The notes under the pieces were generated by a model. That model worked only from the letters and a program-made list of their open reading frames with translations. It was not told the DNA's origin and made no database searches. Both the position numbers and the translations under genes were made by a program. Below are positions 1 to 8,249 of a stretch of DNA of 64,000 nucleotides, in pieces. How positions within the stretch are numbered: the stretch's first letter is position 1; each line of letters begins with the position of its first letter. The DNA comes from Agrobacterium vitis (lineage in GTDB: Bacteria > Pseudomonadota > Alphaproteobacteria > Rhizobiales > Rhizobiaceae), in assembly GCF_013337045.2 (NCBI RefSeq), contig NZ_CP118262.1:1-64000 (forward strand). The letters are read 5' to 3'.

Positions 1-1191
1 ATGAGCACTACGCTGCCCAACCGATTTGATATTGAGATTGCCCAGCAGGGCGCCAAGATCTCAAACGCGTTGCATATGCTGCGCAGCCAACAGTATCCTC
101 CTGATGCGCGCAAAGGTCTGCGTAAATTCCAACTTGGAGAAGTTGCGGATTTTATGGGGGTTACTCAGACGCATCTCCGACAGCTTAATTCCGACGGCAA
201 GGGCCCAGAGATAGAGTCGGTTAGCGGTCGCCGCTATTATACGGCAGATCAAATGTTGGAACTCCGGGATTATCTTGAGGCCAATAAGAAATCTGACAAA
301 AGGTATTACGTTCCTAGGCGCCGTGAGGGCGAATCAATGCAGGTCGTCTCGGTCGTAAATTTCAAAGGCGGGAGCGGCAAGACCACCACCGCCGCACACC
401 TTGCACAATACCTCGCTCTCACCGGCCATCGGGTGTTGGCGGTCGACCTTGACCCTCAGGCGTCACTCACCTCCCTTTTCGGGATCCAGCCCGAACTCGA
501 TGATACGGCGTCCCTGTATGAGGCCCTTCGTTTCGATGACGAGCGGAAATCGATTGCGGATGTTATACAGCCAACCAATATTCCCGGTCTTGATGTCGTG
601 CCTGCAAATCTGGTCCTGCAGGAGTATGAGTATGATGTCCCCCTAGCGATATCCTCCAAGAAGGGTGAGGACGGCCGGCTGTTCTACATGCGCATTTTTA
701 ATGCGCTGAAGCAGGTGGACGACAGGTACGATGTGGTGGTTATAGATTGCCCACCACAACTTGGGTACCTGACGATCACGGCGCTCATGGCCTCGACAGG
801 CATTCTGATTACGATCCATCCTCAGATGCTGGACATCATGTCAATGAGCCAATTTCTGATGATGTTAGGCGGAATTATGGGGCCCGTCGCAGAGGCTGGC
901 GCCGAGATGCGTGTTGAGTGGTTCCGCTATCTTGTAACTCGCTTCGAGCCGACGGACATTCCACAGGCACAGATGGTCGGGTTCATGCAATCCATGTTCG
1001 CCCAGCAGATGTTGCGAAATCACGTCCTGAAATCGACGGCAATTTCCGATGCTTCAATAAAGAAGCAGACCTTATACGAGGTGGAACGGGGTGATTTCGT
1101 CCGGTCTACCTATGACCGGGCGATGGAAAGTCTGAACGCAGCCAACGGCGAAATCATGGAATTAATCCACGGCGCATGGGGGCGCAAATGA
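1..1191 (+). CDS. repA: RepA, ParA-type partition ATPase of a repABC operon
   Basis: ParA-family ATPase that segregates the plasmid together with RepB and represses the operon. The deviant Walker A box KGGSGKTT lies at residues 122-129, a second acidic motif (VDLDPQAS) near 148-155, and a Walker B-like VVVIDCPPQ near 245. Residues about 40-62 form a helix-turn-helix-like segment, normal for the longer RepA/ParA Ia type. The length of 396 aa is typical. The ATG is base 1 of the window, so promoter, operator and any upstream centromere lie outside. repB follows after 84 bp in the same direction. Identification is firm from domain order and the repA-repB-repC context. Confidence 0.97.
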   Translation: MSTTLPNRFDIEIAQQGAKISNALHMLRSQQYPPDARKGLRKFQLGEVADFMGVTQTHLRQLNSDGKGPEIESVSGRRYYTADQMLELRDYLEANKKSDKRYYVPRRREGESMQVVSVVNFKGGSGKTTTAAHLAQYLALTGHRVLAVDLDPQASLTSLFGIQPELDDTASLYEALRFDDERKSIADVIQPTNIPGLDVVPANLVLQEYEYDVPLAISSKKGEDGRLFYMRIFNALKQVDDRYDVVVIDCPPQLGYLTITALMASTGILITIHPQMLDIMSMSQFLMMLGGIMGPVAEAGAEMRVEWFRYLVTRFEPTDIPQAQMVGFMQSMFAQQMLRNHVLKSTAISDASIKKQTLYEVERGDFVRSTYDRAMESLNAANGEIMELIHGAWGRK

Positions 1192-1196
1192 CGCAT

Positions 1197-1211
1197 TTGT
1201 CAGCCGTTTTT
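1197..1211 (+). repeat. 15-bp direct repeat flanking repB-repC (copy 1; copy 2 at 3686-3700)
   Basis: The 15-mer ttgtcagccgttttt occurs just after the repA stop and again at 3686-3700, just after the repC stop. It is not palindromic, so it is not an obvious parS. A shorter tttgtcag recurs at about 3710. Its role is unknown; it could be a protein-binding element or duplicated junk. Confidence 0.5.
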
Positions 1212-1275
1212 TCCGTGGGATTTATGAAGCATATCAATACCCTGTCGACGTTGAAAGCGAGTTTGGAGGCCGGCT

Positions 1276-2271
1276 GTGGCGCGTGAGAATCCTTTTGCGA
1301 AACTTGACATGGCTTCCATCGCTTCTAACCAGACACCGACAAAGCCTGGTTACGGCATGACGGGGGCAGCAAAGACTGTCGTTCGCTCCATCGAGGACTT
1401 GGCCGAGAACACCAAGAAGCTGATGGAAGGCGAGGTGATTGTGGATCTGGATCCGCGGTTGATTGACGTTTCGTTTGTCGCCGATCGCCTTTCCGACGAT
1501 GGCGAGGAGTACCAGGAGCTAAAGCAGGCGATCAAGACATCCGGCCAGACAACGCCCATTCTGGTTCGACCCAGTCAGGCAGATAGCCAGCGGTTCATGG
1601 TGATCTTTGGTCACCGCCGTCTCAAAGTCGCCAAAGAACTTGGTATTCCGGTCAAGGCAGTAGTCAAGAAACTGGATGACATCACGTCAGCAATCGCCCA
1701 AGGGCAAGAAAATTCCGCCCGTTCAAATCTATCGTTCATCGAGCGCGCGTACTTCGCACAGAATCTACTCGCGTCCGGAATGACGAAGGATGTGGTTCGA
1801 TCGTCGCTGGCGATCGACGAGGCGATGCTCTCTAAGATGCTTGGTGTCGTGGAGGCAGTTCCGGCCTCGGTTCTCAAGGTGCTCGGAGCATCCAAGAAGA
1901 TCGGACGCGACAAGTGGCTGAGCCTTCGTCAATTGGTTCTCGCCCCTGCCCTCTTGAAGGTAGCTACGGAACACGTGGGAACCGCGGAGTTCGCTGAACT
2001 GACAGAAGACAAGCGGTTCGATGAACTTCATGACTACCTGAAGCGCTACAGGGTCAAATCAGCTGCAAAAAAGCCCAAGGCCACCGCGTCCGGGAAGGTT
2101 TGGACGTCGAGCGATACTTCACTGGATTTCGTGATGAACGCCAAACCAAAGAAGGTTGCGATCGAGCTTTCGAATGTCGAAGCGAAGCCCTTCAGCGAAT
2201 GGCTTTCAGCCCACATGGACCGTCTGTACACCGAGTACAGAGGATCGAAGCAGGAAAACAACGGAGAATAA
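1276..2271 (+). CDS. repB: RepB, ParB-type centromere-binding protein
   Basis: DNA-binding partner of RepA. The start is GTG at 1276; the protein (MARENPFAKLD...) is 331 aa, normal for RepB. The ParB/Srx fold is seen as the GHRRLKVAKELGIP segment around residue 115 and a box-II-like ENSARSNLSFIERAYFA around 143-160, followed by a helix-turn-helix region. It sits 84 bp after repA and 155 bp before repC, which is the standard arrangement. No 16-bp palindromic parS could be spotted in the intergenic gaps, so the centromere is probably upstream of repA or elsewhere on the replicon. Confidence 0.96.
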   Translation: MARENPFAKLDMASIASNQTPTKPGYGMTGAAKTVVRSIEDLAENTKKLMEGEVIVDLDPRLIDVSFVADRLSDDGEEYQELKQAIKTSGQTTPILVRPSQADSQRFMVIFGHRRLKVAKELGIPVKAVVKKLDDITSAIAQGQENSARSNLSFIERAYFAQNLLASGMTKDVVRSSLAIDEAMLSKMLGVVEAVPASVLKVLGASKKIGRDKWLSLRQLVLAPALLKVATEHVGTAEFAELTEDKRFDELHDYLKRYRVKSAAKKPKATASGKVWTSSDTSLDFVMNAKPKKVAIELSNVEAKPFSEWLSAHMDRLYTEYRGSKQENNGE

Positions 2272-2280
2272 ACCGCAAAA

Positions 2281-2315
2281 GAAAAAGGCCCCCAAACGGT
2301 AAACCGTGGAAGCCT
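2281..2315 (-). terminator. Intrinsic terminator of the antisense RNA
   Basis: Minus-strand hairpin with inner stem ACGGT/ACCGT and outer arms AGGCTTCC/GGGGGCCT (G-U pairs in the RNA), followed by TTTTTC. This stem is the conserved 3' structure of repABC antisense RNAs. Confidence 0.85.
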
Positions 2316-2332
2316 CTCTCGTATCTCTCGCA
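2281..2332 (-). ncRNA. repABC counter-transcribed RNA (incompatibility antisense RNA)
   Basis: RepABC plasmids encode a roughly 50-60 nt antisense RNA in the repB-repC gap that limits repC expression and sets incompatibility. On the minus strand a promoter-like pair (TTGACT, 17 bp, GATTCT at 2367-2339) precedes a short transcript ending in a strong intrinsic terminator at 2315-2281. The predicted RNA is about 52 nt. The exact 5' end is estimated from the -10 position. Confidence 0.88.
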
Positions 2333-2338
2333 GGATTG

Positions 2339-2367
2339 AGAATCGCATTTCCCGGAATCACAGTCAA
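2339..2367 (-). promoter_or_regulatory. Promoter of the antisense RNA
   Basis: Read on the minus strand: -35 TTGACT (2367-2362), 17-bp spacer, -10 GATTCT (2344-2339). Placement just upstream of the antisense RNA matches the family layout. Confidence 0.7.
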
Positions 2368-2426
2368 GAGTCTTGGCACCGATTTGGTGAGCGGATTTCC
2401 TTTGCCTGAAGAAAGGTGAAAGAAAA

Positions 2427-3665
2427 ATGCAAACGGGACATGTAACGACGCCCTTTGGGCGGCGGCCGGCGACGCTTGCCTTGGTGAAAGGGCAATTGGC
2501 GATCGCGGCTTCCACACCAGGCACGCGTGTCGAGAAGTGGAAGGTGTTTCGCGATGTGTGCGAGTCGAGGGAGCGCTTTGGTTTGCAAGACAGAGCGCTC
2601 GCCGTTCTCGATGCCCTATTGACGTTCTACCCCGATGCGCAGCTCGATGCTGAAAACGGGCTTGTTGTATTTCCATCCAATGCGCAGCTGTCCGTCCGCG
2701 CTCATGGGATCACGGAAAGTACACTGCGCCGTCAGCTCCGCGCACTCGTGGATGCGGGACTTATCCAGCGTCGTGATAGTCCGAACGGGAAGCGATACGC
2801 ACATCGCAGTCGAGACGGTGAGATCGAGCAGGCTTACGGCTTCGATCTGAGCCCGCTGCTTGCCCGTGCCGCCGAGCTTGCCTTGCTGGCTCAAGACGTG
2901 GCCGCGGAACGTATGCGCTTTCGCCGGGCGAAGGAAGCACTCACGATTTGCCGCCGAGATGTCCGCAAGCTGATAACAGCTGCGATTGAGGAAGGCGCCC
3001 CCGGCAATTGGGAGCATGTCGAAACGATGTATATTGGAATTCTGGAGCGGCATCCTCGCTATCCGGACAGAAACCAAGTCGAAGCCGCACTCGATGAGAT
3101 GGAGCTCTTGCGTTCTGAGGTACTCAACCTTCTGAAAAGGCTATCGGAAACCAAAAATATACACGGCAATGCCATCCCAAATAACCGTCACATACAGAAT
3201 TCAAATACCGAATCTATAAATGAATTTGAACCTAGCTCCGAAAAAGAGCAGGGCGAAAACTTGCCGGAAGGACCTCGGACAAAGAACGCGGTGCAAGCAA
3301 AGGCTAAGGTTGATTCGATCAAGTCATTTCCGCTTGGTATGGTTCTTCGGGCCTGCCCGCAGATAATCGACTATGGACCCGCAGTCGGAATTTCGCATTG
3401 GCGAGAGTTGATGGCGGCGGCTGTTGTTGTCCGTTCAATGCTTGGGGTCAGCCCATCCGCCTACGAGGAGGCTTGCAATGCAATGGGCCCCGAAAATGCG
3501 GCGGTGGCGATGGCGTGCATTCTAGAACGATCGAACTTAATCAATAGTCATGGCGGCTATCTTCGTGATCTTACGAAACGCACAGTACGGGGCGAATTCT
3601 CGCTTGGGCCGGTGTTGATGGCACTACTGAAAGCACACGGCGGAGAGGGGCGGCGTGCTGGTTAA
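2427..3665 (+). CDS. repC: RepC, replication initiator
   Basis: Replication initiator of repABC plasmids; the origin normally lies inside repC itself. The protein (MQTGHVTTPFGRRPAT...) is 412 aa, close to the usual 400-440. The N-terminal half has the winged-helix-like region around ITESTLRRQLRALVDAGLIQRRDSPNGKRYA (about residues 93-122). The reading frame begins 155 bp after repB, downstream of the antisense RNA, whose pairing is expected to control repC expression. The 193 bp after the stop hold the second copy of a 15-bp repeat and no convincing gene. Confidence 0.96.
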   Translation: MQTGHVTTPFGRRPATLALVKGQLAIAASTPGTRVEKWKVFRDVCESRERFGLQDRALAVLDALLTFYPDAQLDAENGLVVFPSNAQLSVRAHGITESTLRRQLRALVDAGLIQRRDSPNGKRYAHRSRDGEIEQAYGFDLSPLLARAAELALLAQDVAAERMRFRRAKEALTICRRDVRKLITAAIEEGAPGNWEHVETMYIGILERHPRYPDRNQVEAALDEMELLRSEVLNLLKRLSETKNIHGNAIPNNRHIQNSNTESINEFEPSSEKEQGENLPEGPRTKNAVQAKAKVDSIKSFPLGMVLRACPQIIDYGPAVGISHWRELMAAAVVVRSMLGVSPSAYEEACNAMGPENAAVAMACILERSNLINSHGGYLRDLTKRTVRGEFSLGPVLMALLKAHGGEGRRAG

Positions 3666-3685
3666 AGTTATTGACTTCAACCGAC

Positions 3686-3700
3686 TTGTCAGCCGTTTTT
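3686..3700 (+). repeat. 15-bp direct repeat (copy 2 of 1197-1211)
   Basis: Second copy of ttgtcagccgttttt, 20 bp after the repC stop. See 1197-1211. Confidence 0.5.
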
Positions 3701-3858
3701 CTCTCGATATTTGTCAGTTAGAACAAAATGTTAGCAAGGTTGACGTCCTCATTCATGGAGTACGGCTCGCCGTTCGGGGAGGCGGATTTGTGGTATATGG
3801 CAACGGCTGTGGTCCAGGGTACCATCTACTTGAGACGCCCACTGTCAATCCAGGATGG

Positions 3859-4836
3859 CTAGTTACGGCGTAGATTCGGCTTGCTGAAAAATTGCTCGGC
3901 CATGAAATCTATAAACCCGTGCTGATTGCGGGATACGTTATGGACGTAGATCTCGTCAAAACCACAGCTCACGCATTCTTCGACCAGATCGAGAAGTTCG
4001 TCTCCGCGCGTAATCAAGGGGATGAACTCATCCATCCCTTCGGGCGTCACATCGGATGACGCGGCATCGAATTCTGCCGGGGTTTTGAGCTCGGCCAACA
4101 GATCCGGCGTGACCGCCGCATTGCGCCACTCATGCCAGGCGGCCATTCGCGCCTCATCGAAGGTGGGTGCCCATGACACTTGAAGCTGGAGAGCAAGAGG
4201 CCTCCCCGCGCCGCCGCTCGAGCGGAATGCCTCGACCACCCGCTTCAGTTCGTTCGCCGGTTTCCGAACCGTCACAAGTCCGTCCGCCCATTTCCCGAGC
4301 CAGCTTGCCGTCTCCTCAGTGAGCGCCGCGCCCAACAGCAAGGGTGGCTTGTTTGGAAGTGACCACAGCTTTGCCTGTTCTGTCTTGAGGTGGGGATGAT
4401 CAGAGGTCACCGTTTCGCCGGCAAGCAGCGCGCGGATAATTTCTGAACCGGCTTCCAGTCTCTCGTTTCGCTCCGTCTTGTCTGGCCACCCGCGTCCAAC
4501 GGCGTTTTCGTTCAAGGCTTCGCCGCTGCCCATGGCAATCCACCGCAGACGCTCCGGAAACATCTCGCTCAAGGTCGCGACCAGATGCGCCAGCACGACT
4601 GGATGATAACGCCAGCCGCCCGGTATGGCGAGACTGCCGAATGGCAGCCTGGTCTTTGCCATCGCTGCGCCGAGCCATGCCCAGTTGTTGCCGGAGTTTC
4701 CCTGCCGATGGCTCCACGGTGCCAGGTGATCGGACGTCATGATGGCCTGGAAACCGGCGCGCTCAGCAGCCTGGACGTAGTCCAGCAGTTGACTGGGCGA
4801 GAACTGTTCGTGAGAGGCGTGGTAGCCGATCAGCAT
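3859..4836 (-). CDS. LLM-class flavin-dependent oxidoreductase (TIGR03885-like)
   Basis: Luciferase-like (LLM) TIM-barrel flavin oxidoreductase, 325 aa. It opens with MLIGYHASHEQFSPSQLLDYVQAAERAGFQAIMTSDHLAPW and carries the family-like WAWLGAAMAKT and MGSGEALNE segments. Members of this non-F420 branch use FMN; the substrate is unknown. It is transcribed opposite to repABC. A strong terminator of the upstream DUF4142 gene lies just before its start, so it probably has its own promoter. Confidence 0.85.
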   Translation of the reverse strand: MLIGYHASHEQFSPSQLLDYVQAAERAGFQAIMTSDHLAPWSHRQGNSGNNWAWLGAAMAKTRLPFGSLAIPGGWRYHPVVLAHLVATLSEMFPERLRWIAMGSGEALNENAVGRGWPDKTERNERLEAGSEIIRALLAGETVTSDHPHLKTEQAKLWSLPNKPPLLLGAALTEETASWLGKWADGLVTVRKPANELKRVVEAFRSSGGAGRPLALQLQVSWAPTFDEARMAAWHEWRNAAVTPDLLAELKTPAEFDAASSDVTPEGMDEFIPLITRGDELLDLVEECVSCGFDEIYVHNVSRNQHGFIDFMAEQFFSKPNLRRN

Positions 4837-4845
4837 GGCGTCCTC

Positions 4846-4881
4846 AAAAAATGCCCCCGCGAGAGGAACCCGGCGGGGGCA
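4846..4881 (-). terminator. Intrinsic terminator of the DUF4142 gene
   Basis: On the minus strand a perfect 9-bp stem (TGCCCCCGC / GCGGGGGCA) is followed by TTTTTT. It lies 10 bp after the DUF4142 stop codon. Confidence 0.88.
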
Positions 4882-4891
4882 GGATTATGGG

Positions 4892-5425
4892 TTACTTGTT
4901 CATCTCTGTCGCCATGTGCAGGTGATGCTCCAGCGCCGGCCGGGTCTTTGCAGCCCAGGCCTTCAGCTCAGCGTTTTCGCCCTCGTCGCCGTAGCGCTTG
5001 AACAGATCGACCGCATCTTCATGCACGTCTTCCTGGTCGGAGTGATACTGCTTCGTGAACTCTTCGCCCTGAAGCTTCTTGAGATCGTCCAGCATGCCCT
5101 GATGAGCGGACGACATGGCAGTCGGGATCGTCGCCTTGATTTTGCCTGACGTCACAATGGCTTTCAGCTCATCAGAAGTCTTCTGGTGGTCGGTCAGCAT
5201 CTGCTGAGCAAATGTTTTTGTCTTTTCGTCCGATCGTTCCACGGCAAGCTTGCTGGACTCAATCTCGAACATGTCGCTGCTGGCCGCCTCAAGGACGAAG
5301 TCTTCGGTCTTTGGCGCGACACCCATGACAGAATTCACGCCGGTCTTTTCGGCTGTGGACTGTGCCAGGGCTGCGGATCCGGCCGTTGCCAGAAGGATGG
5401 ATGCGAGAATGAGGGTTCTTTTCAT
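4892..5425 (-). CDS. DUF4142 exported ferritin-like protein
   Basis: Probable periplasmic four-helix protein of the DUF4142 family. A longer reading frame extends upstream, but the chosen ATG at 5425 follows a good ribosome site (acaggag) and starts a clean signal peptide (MKRTLILASILLATAGSAALAQ). The mature part has the family pattern FVLEAASSDMFEIESSKLAVERS and QQMLTDHQKTSDELK. Length is 177 aa, normal for the family. Often linked to stress resistance in rhizobia; biochemical role unknown. Confidence 0.88.
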   Translation of the reverse strand: MKRTLILASILLATAGSAALAQSTAEKTGVNSVMGVAPKTEDFVLEAASSDMFEIESSKLAVERSDEKTKTFAQQMLTDHQKTSDELKAIVTSGKIKATIPTAMSSAHQGMLDDLKKLQGEEFTKQYHSDQEDVHEDAVDLFKRYGDEGENAELKAWAAKTRPALEHHLHMATEMNK

Positions 5426-5537
5426 GACGATACTCCTGTTGTGGATGGCCGGGTAAACCACCGCGACGCCATCAAGTTCCGAGAGAAGGAACAATTTCAT
5501 ATTGTTATGGTTTTCAGCGCATGCAGGGAGGCTCGTG

Positions 5538-5783
5538 ATGACAGCCAATGACATTTTGGACGAGGATGTTTCGGATTTCGCGACCCGGCTTGAGGCGATG
5601 ACGGTTGATGAGGTCTTTGCCGCGATGAGCGCGCTGGAAAAGCATAGCGAGGACGACGCCAGTGATCGGGAGGAAACCCTTTCCCGAATTACGCTTGTGG
5701 AAGAAGAAATTGAACGGCGCTTCCCCGGGCAGATGTTGACGCCTTACCGCGACTGGAAAAAAGAGCAGCCTTTGCTGTCTTGA
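5538..5783 (+). CDS. Small acidic hypothetical protein
   Basis: 81-aa acidic protein (MTANDILDEDVSDFATRLEAMTVDEV...), mostly helical by composition, with no recognised domain. The ATG at 5538 follows a purine-rich gggagg. It lies 46 bp before nadE in the same direction and is divergent from the DUF4142 gene, so it may lead the nadE unit. Confidence 0.55.
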   Translation: MTANDILDEDVSDFATRLEAMTVDEVFAAMSALEKHSEDDASDREETLSRITLVEEEIERRFPGQMLTPYRDWKKEQPLLS

Positions 5784-5829
5784 TCCAACTCTCGCAGCAA
5801 CGACGCACAAAACAGCCTACGGATCGGAA

Positions 5830-6651
5830 ATGGACAACGAGCAGCACTCGATATCACGGACCCTTGGAGTCACTGCCGATTTCGATGCGGCGCTTGAGGC
5901 TCGGCGTCGCATCGCCTTCCTGAGCCATTATTTGCGCCAGGCGTCATGCCGAACCTTTGTTCTCGGAATTAGCGGCGGTGTCGACTCTCTTGCCGCCGGC
6001 TTACTCGCGCAATCCGCGGTTTCGGACCTCCGGGGGGATGGATACGATGCTCAATTCATTGCTGTCCGTCTGCCATATGGCGTCCAGGCCGACGAGACAG
6101 ACGCGCAGAAGTCCCTCGGAGTCATCGGCCCGGACCGTATCGTCACAATTGATATCAAGCCAGCAGCAGACGCCATGCTCGACGCGGTGATGGCGGAGGG
6201 GGCGGATCTAGTAGAGCCAGCTCGCAAACACTTTCATCTTGGCAACATCAAAGCACGCCAGCGAATGATCGCGCAGTACGCGCTGGCTGGGTCAACCGGA
6301 GGATTGGTGATCGGGACCGATCAGGCGGCCGAAGCGCTCATGGGGTTCTTCACAAAATTCGGCGACGGTGCGGCCGACATACTGCCACTGGCTGGCCTGA
6401 CCAAACGACGGGTGAGGGCCATCGCCGAGCATATGGGTGCTCCTCAGGAACTGGTATTCAAGGTGCCGACTGCTGATCTCGAGTCTGACGCGCCGCTTCG
6501 TCCCGATGAAGACGTCTATGGTGTCACCTACGACGACATTGATAATTTCCTGGAAGGGAAGACGGTCGCTGAACCGGCACGGCAACGTATTCTCAAGACG
6601 TATCGGGCGAGCGGACACAAACGCGCCCTGCCGGTAGCGCCGTTCGATTAA
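5830..6651 (+). CDS. nadE: NAD synthetase, ammonia-dependent
   Basis: Makes NAD from nicotinate adenine dinucleotide, ATP and ammonia. 273 aa, the size of the short ammonia-using form with no glutaminase domain. The PP-loop motif SGGVDSLA lies near residues 49-56 and the GTDQAAEALMGFFTKFGDGAADILPLAGL segment is diagnostic for the synthetase. Plasmid copies of NadE are accessory to the chromosomal enzyme. The next gene is an isochorismatase-fold hydrolase, a family that includes nicotinamidases, so the pair may serve NAD salvage (inference). Confidence 0.95.
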   Translation: MDNEQHSISRTLGVTADFDAALEARRRIAFLSHYLRQASCRTFVLGISGGVDSLAAGLLAQSAVSDLRGDGYDAQFIAVRLPYGVQADETDAQKSLGVIGPDRIVTIDIKPAADAMLDAVMAEGADLVEPARKHFHLGNIKARQRMIAQYALAGSTGGLVIGTDQAAEALMGFFTKFGDGAADILPLAGLTKRRVRAIAEHMGAPQELVFKVPTADLESDAPLRPDEDVYGVTYDDIDNFLEGKTVAEPARQRILKTYRASGHKRALPVAPFD

Positions 6652-6727
6652 ATGGCTGAGTGAAGAGTCTCGGCCGCAATCGGCAACCGCTCTTTGTTGT
6701 GTTGGTTCGTGTCGAGGAGAGGAGACG

Positions 6728-7306
6728 ATGAACGACAGTCCCTGGATTCACTTGTGCATCGATATGCAGCGGATGTTCGCTGAAGATACGCCCTGGCATG
6801 TGCCATGGATGAAAGAGGTTTCGCCTCAGATCCAGGAGATTGCGCAGCGCCATCCGCAGCGGACGGTGTTCACGCGCTTCGTACCGCCGAAGCGAGCGGA
6901 GCACATGCACGGCATGTGGCGCAGCTACTATGAGAAATGGGACACCATGACCCTGGATCGACTGGGACCGGACATGGTCAATCTCGTCCCGTCACTCAAG
7001 GCCTTGGTCCCACCCGCCCGGATTTTCGACAAGAGGACGTACTCGCCATGGATCACCGGCGAGCTGCACCGCGTCCTGGCGGGGGAGGGTGTTGAGACAC
7101 TCGCCATCTCGGGTGGAGAGACGGACGTGTGTGTGCTGGCTGCGGCCCTCGGAGCAATAGACCTTGGCTATCGCGTTATTCTGTTGAAAGATGCCGTCTG
7201 TAGTGGCGCTGATGATACCCATGACGCCTCGCTCGAGTTGCTAGGCGATCGGTTCTCGGTGCAATTGGAAATCACCTCGACGGAGGATTTTCTCAGACAG
7301 GTGTGA
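6728..7306 (+). CDS. Isochorismatase-family cysteine hydrolase, possibly nicotinamidase-like
   Basis: 192-aa cysteine hydrolase. The expected triad is visible: Asp in CIDMQRMF (about residue 12), Lys in FDKRTYSPW (about 100) and Cys in GGETDVCVLAAA (about 136). The substrate cannot be set from sequence; nicotinamidases, isochorismatases and other amidases share this fold. Its place 76 bp after nadE makes a nicotinamide-related role attractive but unproven. Start supported by gaggagacg just upstream. Confidence 0.82.
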   Translation: MNDSPWIHLCIDMQRMFAEDTPWHVPWMKEVSPQIQEIAQRHPQRTVFTRFVPPKRAEHMHGMWRSYYEKWDTMTLDRLGPDMVNLVPSLKALVPPARIFDKRTYSPWITGELHRVLAGEGVETLAISGGETDVCVLAAALGAIDLGYRVILLKDAVCSGADDTHDASLELLGDRFSVQLEITSTEDFLRQV

Positions 7307-7427
7307 ACGAACTTGGCATCTTCCAGGACGCGGCTACCTTGCCTCGGCGAACAGGGGAGGGGGATCGCGGATCTCCAGCAGGACCGTAGACCACGGCGTA
7401 TCGCACACCTTTACCACGGGAATTCAC

Positions 7428-7832
7428 ATGTTCAGCCACATCATGATCGGCGCTCGCGACCTTGAGACGATGGTCGCATTTTACGACGCTGTTTTGGCAC
7501 CGCTCGATCTGCGTCGAGTCGTCGAACTAGACGACGTCGACGAAGCGGGTGTTATCTGGCGTAAAGGCGACAGGCGTTGGCCGCAGTTCGCCCTCCGGCG
7601 CCCAATCAATGGTTTGCCGGCGACGTGGGGCAACGGCGTGCAAATCAGTTTCGCAGCACCGTCGAGAGAGGCCGTCGACCATGCCTGGACCACAGCGATG
7701 CACAAGGGTGCATATGATGAAGGGTCGCCCGGTCTAAGGCCAAAGTATGCGGAAGATTTCTATGCCGGCTATTGTCGAGATCCGGAGGGAAACAAACTCT
7801 GTTTTGTCCATGCACACGGCCTTCCGGCCTGA
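7428..7832 (+). CDS. VOC (glyoxalase/bleomycin resistance fold) protein
   Basis: 134-aa single-domain VOC protein: MFSHIMIGARDLETMVAFYDAVLAPL at the N-terminus and the closing YAEDFYAGYCRDPEGNKLCFVHA. Metal ligands (first His, terminal Glu/His) appear present. The subgroup annotated as lactoylglutathione lyase-like is common in rhizobia; substrate unknown. Start at 7428 is the first ATG, with a weak upstream site. Confidence 0.8.
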   Translation: MFSHIMIGARDLETMVAFYDAVLAPLDLRRVVELDDVDEAGVIWRKGDRRWPQFALRRPINGLPATWGNGVQISFAAPSREAVDHAWTTAMHKGAYDEGSPGLRPKYAEDFYAGYCRDPEGNKLCFVHAHGLPA

Positions 7833-7858
7833 TAGGCGCCCGATAATGGAATCGCCGC

Positions 7859-8239
7859 ATGGGCGCGGCAGTCGATCCGCTCAGTTATCTCCGCGGTATC
7901 GGAAAAGCCGGCGTTATAGTACCGTCACACGAAGGACCGAACGGGGACACTGCGGAGATGCTCAAAACTGATACCCGGCAAGCGAATTGGCGGCGTGCCA
8001 ACCCAGGGAAGTATGAAGCACACCTTGCTGTGCAGCGGGCCGTCAAGGCGGGTGAACTCGATAAGGAGAGTTGCGAGGTATGCGGCGTCCAAGCGGTCGA
8101 TGCCCATCATGATCAATACGACGAGCCTCTGTGCGTCCGATGGTTATGTCGTCGCCACCATACGCGCCTTCATCATTACGGTGAGGACATGTTCCCGATC
8201 AAAAATTCCGCCAGCGCGTCTGGTGCTGGTGCCGACTGA
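7859..8239 (+). CDS. HNH-like zinc protein, hypothetical
   Basis: Up to 126 aa. The core has CEVCG near residue 73, then VDAHHDQYDEPLCVRWLCRRHHTRLHH, a pattern of zinc cysteines and histidines seen in small HNH-type proteins from phages and plasmids. The start is unsure: 7859 gives the longest form, while an ATG at 7958 gives a form beginning MLKTDTRQANWRRANPGK. Nuclease activity is inference only. It borders the recombinase gene. Confidence 0.55.
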   Translation: MGAAVDPLSYLRGIGKAGVIVPSHEGPNGDTAEMLKTDTRQANWRRANPGKYEAHLAVQRAVKAGELDKESCEVCGVQAVDAHHDQYDEPLCVRWLCRRHHTRLHHYGEDMFPIKNSASASGAGAD

Positions 8240-8249
8240 TCGGCAAGCG

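Noticed and set aside
1192..1275. parS centromere in the repA-repB gap
   Set aside because: No 16-bp palindrome of the repABC type is present there or after repC.
3655..3873. 72-aa frame after repC
   Set aside because: No ribosome site, no family, and poor codon use; it overlaps the repC stop and the convergent LLM gene.
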